From: CAZKCI01 sp964584165
GTDB taxonomy: Bacteria > Auribacterota > Erginobacteria > Erginobacterales > CAZKCI01
NCBI GenBank assembly: GCA_964584165.1
Contig: CAZOYW010000013.1
Location: forward strand, 1 to 64,000
Direction: 5' to 3'
Length of the DNA: 64,000 nt
The notes below the pieces were generated by a model, which made no database searches, was not told where the DNA came from, and was given only the letters and a program-made list of their open reading frames with translations. Below are positions 40,630 to 48,514 of this stretch, piece by piece. Position 1 is the first letter of the stretch. Each line of letters starts with the position of its first letter. Made by a program: the position numbers and the translations under genes.

Positions 40630-41574
40630 ATGGCCGATACCAAACGAGCCCTGGTCACCGGCGGGGCGGGCTTCCTCGGCTCGCACCTCTGCGAAAGCCT
40701 CCTCTCCCGGGGCTTTGAGGTGGTCTGCATGGACAACCTCCTCACGGGCTCCGTGGGCAACATCGAGCACCTCTCCGGGAACACGCGCTTCCGCTTCATC
40801 AAGCAGGACGTGACCGAGTACCTCTACCTGGACGGCCAGCTCGATTTCATCTTCCACTTCGCCTCCCCCGCCAGCCCCATCGACTACATCAAGTTCCCCA
40901 TCCAGACGCTCAAGGTCGGCTCGCTCGGCACCCACAAGGCCCTGGGGCTGGCCAAGGCCAAGGGGGCGACCTTCCTCCTCGCCTCCACCTCGGAGGTCTA
41001 CGGCGACCCCCTGGTCCACCCCCAGCGGGAGGACTACTGGGGCAACGTCAACCCGATCGGCCCCCGGGGGGTCTACGACGAGGCCAAGCGCTTCGCCGAG
41101 GCGATCGCCATGGCCTACCACCGCTATCACGGGGTGAACACCCGGATCGCCCGGATCTTTAACACCTACGGGCCGCGGATGCGCGCCCGCGACGGGCGGG
41201 TGGTCCCGGCCTTCATCTGCCAGGCCCTGGACGGCAAGCCGCTCACCGTCTTCGGCGACGGGACCCAGACCCGCTCCTTCTGCTACGTCTCCGACCTGAT
41301 CGAGGGGATCTGCGCGCTCGCCTTCTCTTCCGAGGCGGAGCCGGTCAACATCGGCAACCCCCGCGAGATGACCGTCCGCGAGTTCGCCGAGCTGGTGATC
41401 CGGCTCGTCGGCTCCTCCAGCCGGATCGAGGCCAAGCCGCTCCCGGTGGACGACCCCCGCATCCGCCAGCCGGACATCTCCAAGGCCAAGCGGATCCTCT
41501 CCTGGCAGCCGAAGACCCCCCTGGAAGAGGGGCTCCAGAAGACGATCGAGTGGTTCCGAAATCATCGGGGATGA
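40630..41574 (+). CDS. UDP-glucuronate decarboxylase (UDP-xylose synthase) family
   Basis: A 314-residue extended short-chain dehydrogenase. NAD loop TGGAGFLGSHL near residue 11, FHFASPASPIDYIKFP (the hallmark of UXS), STSEVYGDPLVHPQ, and the catalytic YxxxK in GVYDEAKRFAEAI. It ends with PVDDPRIRQPDISKAKRIL. The enzyme converts UDP-glucuronate to UDP-xylose for surface polysaccharide. The set of motifs separates it from GalE and RmlB. ATG 40630 is chosen for the family N-terminus (ADTKRALVTGG), with GGAAAGGA upstream. Confidence 0.9.
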   Translation: MADTKRALVTGGAGFLGSHLCESLLSRGFEVVCMDNLLTGSVGNIEHLSGNTRFRFIKQDVTEYLYLDGQLDFIFHFASPASPIDYIKFPIQTLKVGSLGTHKALGLAKAKGATFLLASTSEVYGDPLVHPQREDYWGNVNPIGPRGVYDEAKRFAEAIAMAYHRYHGVNTRIARIFNTYGPRMRARDGRVVPAFICQALDGKPLTVFGDGTQTRSFCYVSDLIEGICALAFSSEAEPVNIGNPREMTVREFAELVIRLVGSSSRIEAKPLPVDDPRIRQPDISKAKRILSWQPKTPLEEGLQKTIEWFRNHRG

Positions 41575-41623
41575 TCCGCGAACGCCTAGATGTTAAAAAT
41601 CGGGGGCGGCTCGATCTTGATAG

Positions 41624-41697
41624 GAGATATCTAAGGAAACCAGGAAGCCAGGAATATTGAATTTTATTCTCCTGGTTTCCTGGATTCCTAAGATAGA
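41624..41697. repeat. Inverted AAACCAGGAAGCCAGG word array
   Basis: The left arm AAGGAAACCAGGAAGCCAGG and the right arm CTCCTGGTTTCCTGGATTCC are near-exact complements (about 28 bp) around AATATTGAATTTTA. Confidence 0.85.
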
Positions 41698-41735
41698 TCC
41701 ACGGGTTGGCCCGGGAAAATCGCGAGGGATATCTG

Positions 41736-43226
41736 ATGAAAAGCGCCATCCGCAACTGGTCCTGGCTGATCGTTTTGGCCTTCACCGCCGCCCTCTCCCC
41801 GCTCGGGGCGCGGGGGTCTCCGAGCCCGGCGCCGACCCCGGCCGCCCTGCCCACCCCCGCCGCCTCCGTGGACGAGGCCGAGTCCGCGGGCATCTACAAG
41901 AACCTCGAGCTCTTCGCCTCGGTGATCGAGATCGTCCGCAAGCACTACGTCAAGGAGATGGAGCCCCAGGAGCTGATCTACGGCGCCCTCCACGGCCTTT
42001 TGGGCTCGCTCGACCCCTACAGCCAGTTCATGGAGCCCAAGGACTACAAGGAGATGAAGGTCGAGACCAAGGGCGAGTTCGGGGGTCTGGGGATCGAGAT
42101 CACGGTCCGGGACGGGATCCTGACCGTCATCACCCCGATCGAGGACACCCCGGCCAGCCGGGCCGGGCTCCAGCCGGGCGACAAGATCGTCAAGATCGCC
42201 GAGGAGACGACCAAGAACATCACCGTGAACCAGGCGGTGGAGAAGCTCCGGGGCAAGCCCGGCACCTCGGTTCACCTCACCATCCTCCGGGCCGGGGAGA
42301 AGGAATTCCTGGAGTTCGACATCGTCCGGGACGTGATCCAGATCGTTTCGGTCAAGGAGACCCGGATGCTCCCGGACTCCATCGGCTACGTCCGCCTGGC
42401 CCAGTTCCAGGAGAAGACCGCCGAGGAGTTCGCTCGGGCCCTGGAGACGATCGAGAAGGAGAACCCCCGCGGCTTCATCCTCGACCTCCGCTACAACCCG
42501 GGCGGGCTCCTCTCCAGCGCGATCGCGGTGGCCGACTGCTTCCTCCCCGCGGGAAAGGTGATCGTGCAGACGGTGGGGCGGGAGGACCGGGTGGAGATGG
42601 AGGTCAAGGCGACCGGGGGCAAGAAGTTCCCGGAGGTGCCCATGGTCGTCCTGATCAACGAGGGGTCGGCCTCCGGCTCCGAGATCGTGGCCGGGGCGCT
42701 TCGGGACAACCAGCGGGCGGTCCTGGTCGGGGTCAAGAGCTTCGGGAAGGGCTCGGTCCAGTCGGTCCTGCCGCTCCGCGACGATTCGGCGATCCGGCTC
42801 ACCACCGGCCACTACTACACCGCCTCCCACCGCAAGATCCAGGACGAGGGCATCCCCCCCGACATCGAGGTGGAGATGACCCCGGCCCAGAAGAAGGCCT
42901 TCGTGATGAAGAAGTACCTCGCCCTGGAGAAGGCGGAGAAGGAGGCGGCGGAGAAGGCGAAGGTGGAGGGAGGCGAGGCCGCCGCGCCCACTCCCGCTTC
43001 CGCCCCCACCCCCACCCCCACGCCCGCCGTCTCCGCTTCGCCGGCCGCTGCCGGCGCCGACGAGGATTTCGACCTCCTCGAAGACCTGACCGGCCTCGCC
43101 GGGAAGGAGAAGAAGAAGGCGGCGGAGGAGGAGACGGCCGACCCCCAGCTCCGCAAGGCGGTGGAGACGATCAAGACGATCCTCCTCTACCGGGAGTTCC
43201 AGGAAGCAGTGGATGCGGATTCGTGA
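41736..43226 (+). CDS. ctpA: Carboxyl-terminal processing protease (S41 family)
   Basis: A 496-residue envelope protease with signal peptide NWSWLIVLAFTAALSPLGARG. A PDZ domain (LGIEITVRDGILTVITPIEDTPASRAGLQPGDKI, key part TPASRAGLQPGD) lies near residue 120. The S41 catalytic core is RYNPGGLLSSAI-like, then NEGSASGSEIVAGAL with the serine, and GVKSFGKGSVQSV with the lysine. The C-terminal tail has a Pro/Ala/Thr-rich stretch (PTPASAPTPTPTPAVSAS) before KKAAEEETADPQL. It trims periplasmic or lipoprotein substrates. Next to it lies a divergent polysaccharide deacetylase, a common pair. Confidence 0.93.
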   Translation: MKSAIRNWSWLIVLAFTAALSPLGARGSPSPAPTPAALPTPAASVDEAESAGIYKNLELFASVIEIVRKHYVKEMEPQELIYGALHGLLGSLDPYSQFMEPKDYKEMKVETKGEFGGLGIEITVRDGILTVITPIEDTPASRAGLQPGDKIVKIAEETTKNITVNQAVEKLRGKPGTSVHLTILRAGEKEFLEFDIVRDVIQIVSVKETRMLPDSIGYVRLAQFQEKTAEEFARALETIEKENPRGFILDLRYNPGGLLSSAIAVADCFLPAGKVIVQTVGREDRVEMEVKATGGKKFPEVPMVVLINEGSASGSEIVAGALRDNQRAVLVGVKSFGKGSVQSVLPLRDDSAIRLTTGHYYTASHRKIQDEGIPPDIEVEMTPAQKKAFVMKKYLALEKAEKEAAEKAKVEGGEAAAPTPASAPTPTPTPAVSASPAAAGADEDFDLLEDLTGLAGKEKKKAAEEETADPQLRKAVETIKTILLYREFQEAVDADS

Positions 43227-43308
43227 TCCGCGCCAACGCCGCCCTCGGCCCGAGCGGTCGCTGGGTCGGGTTAATGGTACGGCTTGGCTCACCCTCCCCT
43301 TGCCCCGC

Positions 43309-44382
43309 ATGAGAATTCCCGTGCGGCGACGGCTGTTTGCCCCGTGCCTGGCCGCGGCGTTGCTCTGCTCCTGCGCCCGGCGGCAGGAACTCCCTCCCGC
43401 CCACCCCGGGGCGGCGGAGGCGGAACGGGCGATCGCCGTCGTGGAATCGGTCCTCTCCGTCTTCCTCTCCCCCGTCTGGCCACAGCGGCGGGTTGTCCCG
43501 GAGGAGGGGGATCGCCCGGCGGCTCTGATCCAGCCCCTCCCCCTCTCCTCTCTCGCCTACCTCCCGCGGCTCCTGCCCCGTCTCCGGGAGAGCCTCGCCG
43601 CCGCCGGCTTCCCGGCGGACGAGGGAGCGTCCGCCGCCTCCACCCTGGCCGTCTTCCTCCCCTCCGGGGGCATCCTCCGCTACGACTTCAGCCAGTCCGT
43701 GGCCGGCCGCCTCGCCCTGGTCATCGACGACGTCGGCCGCTCCCCCGCCGCCGCCGCCCGCCTCGAGGGGCTGGATTACCCCCTGACCCTGGCCATCCTT
43801 CCCCGCCTCCCCCATACCCGCGAGTGGGACGCGCTCGCCCACGAGCACAGCTACGAGGTGATCCTCCACTGCCCCCTCTCCGCCCTCGACCCCGGTCTCG
43901 ACCTGGGCCCGGGCGGGATCGCGGACGACCTCCCGCCCGAGGAGATCGCCGCGATCCTGCGGAAGGATCTCGCGAGCGTCCCCCACGCGGTGGGCGTGAA
44001 CAACCACATGGGCTCGGCCTTCACGCTCCTGACCGAGCCGATGCGCGCTTTCCTGGAAGAGCTGAACGACCAGGAGCTCTTCTTCCTCGACAGCCTGACC
44101 TCGCCCCGGACGGTGACCCGGGCCCTGGCCGAGGAGACCGATATCCCGACGGCGGCGCGGGACGTCTTCCTCGACCACGAGAACACCGAGGAGTTCATCC
44201 TGAAGCAGATCGGCTCGGCCGCGCGGCGGGCGCTCAAGAACGGCCGGGCGATCGCGATCGGCCACTACCGGCCGCTCACGCTCCAGATCCTGGAGAGGGA
44301 GATCCCCGCCCTGGCGGGGGAGGGGGTGCAGATCGTTCCGCTCTCTGATCTGATGCCCGGGAGGGGGGAAACAAGGGAATAA
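43309..44382 (+). CDS. Divergent polysaccharide deacetylase family lipoprotein
   Basis: A 357-residue protein with N-terminus RRRLFAPCLAAALLCSC, where the lipid cysteine follows a LLCS lipobox. The divergent deacetylase domain (YibQ type) spans about residues 140-350: RLALVIDDVGRS (metal aspartates), YPLTLAILPRLPHT, VILHCPLSALDPG, VGVNNHMGSAFT, FFLDSLTSP and AIAIGHYRPLTLQ. In other diderms the gene follows ctpA in peptidoglycan-remodelling operons. ATG 43309 is chosen because it begins the signal peptide; an earlier in-frame ATG would overlap ctpA. Confidence 0.85.
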   Translation: MRIPVRRRLFAPCLAAALLCSCARRQELPPAHPGAAEAERAIAVVESVLSVFLSPVWPQRRVVPEEGDRPAALIQPLPLSSLAYLPRLLPRLRESLAAAGFPADEGASAASTLAVFLPSGGILRYDFSQSVAGRLALVIDDVGRSPAAAARLEGLDYPLTLAILPRLPHTREWDALAHEHSYEVILHCPLSALDPGLDLGPGGIADDLPPEEIAAILRKDLASVPHAVGVNNHMGSAFTLLTEPMRAFLEELNDQELFFLDSLTSPRTVTRALAEETDIPTAARDVFLDHENTEEFILKQIGSAARRALKNGRAIAIGHYRPLTLQILEREIPALAGEGVQIVPLSDLMPGRGETRE

Positions 44383-44389
44383 TAGACCG

Positions 44390-45406
44390 ATGCTGATACT
44401 CGGCATTGAGACTTCCTGCGACGAGACCTCGGCCGCCCTGGTCGAGGACGGCCAAAGAATCGTCGCCGACCTCGTCTCCACCCAGAACGAACTCCACCGG
44501 CCATTCCTCGGAGTCGTCCCGGAGATCGCGAGCCGCTCTCACCTCGAGGTCCTCTTCCCCCTGGTCGAGCGGGTCCTCCGGGAGGCCTCCGTCGGCCGGG
44601 AGCGGATCGACGCCGTCGCCTACACCCGAGGGCCGGGCTTGATCGGATCCCTCCTGGTCGGGACGGGGGCGGCCAAGGCGATCGCCTACGCCGGGGGGAA
44701 GCCCCTGGTCGGGGTCCACCACCTGAAGGGGCACGTCTACGCCGCCCGCCTCGAGGGGGCGGAGTATGAGTTCCCCCTGGTCGCCCTCATCGTCTCGGGG
44801 GGGCACACCTCGCTCGTCGCCGCCGAGTCCTGGGAGAGGGCGTCCGTGATCGGGCAGACCCGCGACGACGCCGCCGGGGAGGCCTTCGACAAGGCGGCGA
44901 ACCTCCTCGGGCTGGGGTTCCCCGGCGGCCCCGCGATCGACGCCGCGGCGGCGCAAGGGGACCCGAAGCGCTTCGCCCTCCCCCGGGGGATGCGGGGGAG
45001 CGGCGACCACGACTTCTCCTTCAGCGGGATGAAGACCGCCCTGCGCCTCCTGATCGAGAAGGAAAGAGCGAGGGGAGGGGAGGTCCCGACGGCCGACCTC
45101 GCCGCCTCCTTCCAGGCGGCGGTCGTGGACATCCTGATTCGGAAGCTTAAGCGCGCGGCGGAGGAGACGGGAGCCCGGACGGTCGTCATCTGCGGTGGGG
45201 TGGCGCGGAACCGCCACCTCCGCCTTCGGGCCGCCGCGGCCTTCCCCGCCGGCGGTCCGCCGCTCTTCATCCCCTCGCCGGCCCTCTGCACCGACAACGC
45301 GGCGATGGTGGCGGGGGTGGGGTTCCTGCGGCTTAAGGCCAATCTTACCGACGACTTCTCGGCCGACGCCGATCCGGGACTTCCGTGGGGAGAAGGGCTT
45401 TTCTGA
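44390..45406 (+). CDS. tsaD: tRNA N6-threonylcarbamoyladenosine synthase subunit TsaD
   Basis: TsaD transfers the threonylcarbamoyl group to adenosine 37 of ANN-decoding tRNAs, with TsaB/TsaE partners. The 338-residue protein has MLILGIETSCDETSAALVED at the start, VPEIASRSHLE, the Fe-binding histidines in GVHHLKGHVYAA, ALIVSGGHTSLV, TRDDAAGEAFDKAA and VICGGVARNRHLR. All active-site motifs look intact. It is only 7 bp after the deacetylase gene, probably cotranscribed. TsaB and TsaE are not in the window. Confidence 0.95.
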   Translation: MLILGIETSCDETSAALVEDGQRIVADLVSTQNELHRPFLGVVPEIASRSHLEVLFPLVERVLREASVGRERIDAVAYTRGPGLIGSLLVGTGAAKAIAYAGGKPLVGVHHLKGHVYAARLEGAEYEFPLVALIVSGGHTSLVAAESWERASVIGQTRDDAAGEAFDKAANLLGLGFPGGPAIDAAAAQGDPKRFALPRGMRGSGDHDFSFSGMKTALRLLIEKERARGGEVPTADLAASFQAAVVDILIRKLKRAAEETGARTVVICGGVARNRHLRLRAAAAFPAGGPPLFIPSPALCTDNAAMVAGVGFLRLKANLTDDFSADADPGLPWGEGLF

Positions 45407-45419
45407 AGACGGTATGCCT

Positions 45420-45592
45420 GTAGAAAAGAGGGTGTTAGGTGGGCGAGGAGGGTTGATAGGTCAGGGTTAGGAAGTGGGTTTGGTAAATGGGTCGGGGTTA
45501 AGCTAATGGTCTGGTCGATGGGTTAAGTTAAGGGTGCGGCTTGGCTCACCAGCTGCCTTACCCATCCGCCTTCATAACCTTTGCCCATCGAC
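45420..45592. repeat. Inverted word array of the GTCGATGGGT family, copy 2
   Basis: The left side carries AGGGTTAGGAAGTGGG, GGTAAATGGG and GGTCGATGGGTTAAG. The right side carries CTTACCCATCCGCC, ATAACCTTTGCCCATCGAC. The right arm runs into the next start codon. Confidence 0.8.
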
Positions 45593-45594
45593 TG

Positions 45595-47757
45595 ATGTCT
45601 GCTATGCCGTTCACCGACAACCCCTTCGGCGTGATCACGGTCATCCTGGCCGTGGCCGCGGGGCTGGCTGCGCTCGGCTACCGCTTCCGCCAGCCGCTGA
45701 TCATCGCCTTCCTGGCCGCCGGGATCCTGGTCGGCCCCTCCGCGCTGGGCCTGGTCGAAGGGCCCGGAGAGATCGACCTTCTCGCCCACATCGGGATCTC
45801 GCTCCTCCTCTTCGTGGTCGGCCTGCGCCTGGACGTCGGGATGATCCGGACGGTGGGACCGGTGGCGCTGGCCACCGGCCTCGGCCAGGTCCTCTTCACC
45901 TCGCTCCTGGGCTACGCCATCGCCTCCCTCTGCGGGCTCCCCCCCGTCTCCGCGGTCTACGTGGCGGTGGCGCTCACCTTCTCCAGCACCATCATCATCG
46001 TCAAGCTCCTCTCGGACAAGAAGGAGATCGACTCCCTTCACGGGCGGATCGCGGTCGGCTTCCTGATCGTCCAGGACATCGTCGCGATCCTCGCCCTGAT
46101 CGCGCTCACCGCCTTCGGCGGGGAGGCGCCGGCGGGCCGTTCCTTCACCGTCCAGGCGCTCCTGATCGCGGGGAAGGGGATCGGCCTCCTCCTGCTGGTC
46201 TACCTCCTGATGCGCCGCGCGCTCCCGTGGCTCATGGCCTACCTCGCCCGCTCCCAGGAGCTCCTGGTCCTCTTCTCCATCTCCTGGGCGATCGCCCTCT
46301 CCACGGCGGCCGAGATCCTCGGTTTCAGCAAGGAGGTGGGGGCCTTCTTGGCCGGCGTCTCGCTCGCCTCGACCGAGCAGAGGGACGCCGTGGCCGGGCG
46401 CTTGACGGTCTTAAGGGATTTCCTCCTCCTCTTCTTCTTCATCGACCTCGGCGCCCGCCTCGACCTCGGCCAGTTTCGGGGCGAGCTTCTCCCGGCGGGC
46501 GTCCTCTCCCTCTTCGTCCTGGTCGGGAACCCCCTGATCGTCATGGTCATCATGGGGGCGATGGGCTACCGGCGGCGGACCGGCTTCATGTGCGGCCTGG
46601 CGGTGGCCCAGATCAGCGAGTTCTCGCTCATCCTCGGGGCGCTCGGCCTCCGCCTCGGCCACATCGCCCCCTCCGACATGTCCCTGATCACCCTGGTCGG
46701 GATCATCACCATCTGCGCCTCGACCTACCTGATCCTCTACTCCGGCCCGATCTACTCCCTCCTCTCGCCGCTGCTCAGGATCTTCGAGCGGAAGAACCCC
46801 TTCCGGGAGGGGAAGGAGGACTCGCTCGCCCATCCCGCCGGGAGAGACCTGACGATCCTGGTCGGTCTCGGATCCTACGGGAGCGAGCTCGCCGGCCACC
46901 TGATCCGCCGGGGGCGGCCGCTTTTGGCGGTGGACTTCGATCCCCGGGCGGTCGAGCGCGGGCGGCGGAAGACGATCGCCGCGGTCTACGGCGACGCCGC
47001 CGACCCCGAGGTCCTCGCCCTCCTCCCCCTGCGGCGGACGGGCTGGGTGGTCTGCGCCGTCTCCGACCCCGCCTTGAACCTCGCTCTCCCCCGCCTGCTC
47101 CGCGCGGCCGGTTTCGCCGGGCGCTACGCCGCCTCCGCCCGCGACCATTCCGAGGTGCCGCGCCTCAGGACCTCCGGGGCCTACATCGTCCTTAGGCCCT
47201 TCAGCGACGCCGCCGAGCAGGCCTCCGAGGTCCTGACCGGGGCGATGCAGGCCCTGCCGGTCTTCGCCGACTGGCCGGCCGCGATCCAGGAGATCTCGCT
47301 GCGCTCGGGGTCGGTCTTCTCCGGCCAGGCGATCCGGGAGCTCCCCCTCCGGGACGAGCTGAACGTCACGGTCCTCGCGGTGAGCCGGGCGGGGCGGATC
47401 GACTTCGACCCCCCGCCGGACTTCGTCCTCTACCCCGGCGACCGGGTGGCCCTCCTGGGGGCGCCGGAAAACCTTCCGGACGCGGTCGAGCGGATGGGCC
47501 GGCGGGAGGAGGGGGGGACCGAGTCCGCCTTCGCTTCCGGGGAGGTGGAGGTCGCCCCCGGCTCCCCGGCGGCCGGCCGGAGCCTCAAGGAGATCCGGTT
47601 CCGCGACCGCTATGGGGTCTCCGTGATCGGGATCCGCCGGGGCGAGGCGAGGATCGTCTCCCCCGGCGGGGGGGAGACGATCCGGGCCGGGGATCGTCTG
47701 GTCATAGTCGGGAAACCCGACCAGGTGGGCCGCCTCCGGGCCGCCGGCCTCGCCTGA
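45595..47757 (+). CDS. CPA2 cation:proton antiporter with TrkA-N and two TrkA-C domains
   Basis: A 720-residue membrane transporter. The first about 390 residues hold 12-13 hydrophobic helices (VITVILAVAAGLAALGYRF, LVGLRLDVGMIRTVGPVA-like, VYVAVALTFSSTIIIVKLL). A regulatory TrkA-N domain (LTILVGLGSYGSELAGHLI, then VDFDPRAV, VYGDAADPEVL) and two TrkA-C domains (PGDRVALLGAPENL; AGDRLVIVGKPDQV) follow. It is a KefB/RosB-type K+ or Na+/H+ exchanger gated by nucleotide. Start: ATG 45595 or ATG 45604; no SD because the inverted array precedes both. Confidence 0.88.
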   Translation: MSAMPFTDNPFGVITVILAVAAGLAALGYRFRQPLIIAFLAAGILVGPSALGLVEGPGEIDLLAHIGISLLLFVVGLRLDVGMIRTVGPVALATGLGQVLFTSLLGYAIASLCGLPPVSAVYVAVALTFSSTIIIVKLLSDKKEIDSLHGRIAVGFLIVQDIVAILALIALTAFGGEAPAGRSFTVQALLIAGKGIGLLLLVYLLMRRALPWLMAYLARSQELLVLFSISWAIALSTAAEILGFSKEVGAFLAGVSLASTEQRDAVAGRLTVLRDFLLLFFFIDLGARLDLGQFRGELLPAGVLSLFVLVGNPLIVMVIMGAMGYRRRTGFMCGLAVAQISEFSLILGALGLRLGHIAPSDMSLITLVGIITICASTYLILYSGPIYSLLSPLLRIFERKNPFREGKEDSLAHPAGRDLTILVGLGSYGSELAGHLIRRGRPLLAVDFDPRAVERGRRKTIAAVYGDAADPEVLALLPLRRTGWVVCAVSDPALNLALPRLLRAAGFAGRYAASARDHSEVPRLRTSGAYIVLRPFSDAAEQASEVLTGAMQALPVFADWPAAIQEISLRSGSVFSGQAIRELPLRDELNVTVLAVSRAGRIDFDPPPDFVLYPGDRVALLGAPENLPDAVERMGRREEGGTESAFASGEVEVAPGSPAAGRSLKEIRFRDRYGVSVIGIRRGEARIVSPGGGETIRAGDRLVIVGKPDQVGRLRAAGLA

Positions 47758-47997
47758 AGGGGAAGGCCTCAGTTATGCGGTGGGGCCGGGCCCGATCGAA
47801 ATCGAGGCGAAAACGCCCTTGCAATCGGCCGGCCGTTCTGCATAATGAGCCGATTTATCTCCGACGATCCCCTGGGTCGGCGAAGATGGATCGGGCGGAT
47901 GGTCCCGGAGAAAGGGAGAGAATGTCCGTCCAACTCATTCGCATCCGAAAGGGCAGTTGACGCTTTGAGCACCGCTACGCTTTCCCCTGTTTCGACC

Positions 47998-48363
47998 ATG
48001 GCCAAAAAAATTCTTCTCGTTGACGATGACCCGTCCTTCGTCGCCATGCTCCGCTTCCTTTTGCAGGGCGAGGGTTACGAGGTGGACGCCGCCTACACCG
48101 GCGAGGAGGGGCTCGCGAAGATCAGCCAGTCCCCTCCCGACCTGATCGTCCTCGACGTCGCCATGCCCGGTTTCGACGGTTTCAAGGTCTGCGAGCTGGT
48201 CAAGTTCCGGGAGGACACCCGGCAGATCCCGGTCATCTTCCTCTCCTCCCACGACCTGATGAGCGACTTCGACAAGGCCTTCTCTCTCGAGGCCGCCGAG
48301 TACCTAGTCAAGACCGAAGATCCCGGGAAGCTGATGGCCCGGATCCGCAAGCACCTTCAATAA
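47998..48363 (+). CDS. Stand-alone response regulator receiver domain
   Basis: A 121-residue CheY-like receiver: KKILLVDDDPSFVAML with the acidic pocket D9-D11, phospho-acceptor D53 in LIVLDVAMPG, FLSSHD with the signalling serine, and a late VKTEDPG lysine. There is no output domain. It precedes a multi-PAS histidine kinase, so the two probably form a pair. ATG 47998 is chosen because the receiver fold begins right there; an upstream frame opening through 47845 looks non-coding. The 240-bp spacer before it carries a solo end of the 2620-type element (47763-47783) and otherwise nothing I can name. Confidence 0.88.
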   Translation: MAKKILLVDDDPSFVAMLRFLLQGEGYEVDAAYTGEEGLAKISQSPPDLIVLDVAMPGFDGFKVCELVKFREDTRQIPVIFLSSHDLMSDFDKAFSLEAAEYLVKTEDPGKLMARIRKHLQ

Positions 48364-48365
48364 GA

Positions 48366-48488
48366 GTCGATGGGCTAGGGAGAGGAAGTGGGACTGGTGA
48401 AGGGGAGAGGTGGATGACGGGGCTCGATCTCCCGAGCCATCTCCCTTACCCATCTGCCAGTCCCACTTCTTGACCGTAACCCATCGAC
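48366..48488. repeat. Inverted word array of the GTCGATGGGT family, copy 3
   Basis: The left arm (48366-48397, GTCGATGGGCTAGGG and GAAGTGGGACTGG) and the right arm (48457-48488) are reverse complements with about six mismatches in 32. An inner pair, CTCGATCTCCCGAG, lies between. It lies between the response regulator and the kinase. Confidence 0.88.
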
Positions 48489-48514
48489 GCTTTCTCTCCG
48501 ATCCCCGCCCGCCT

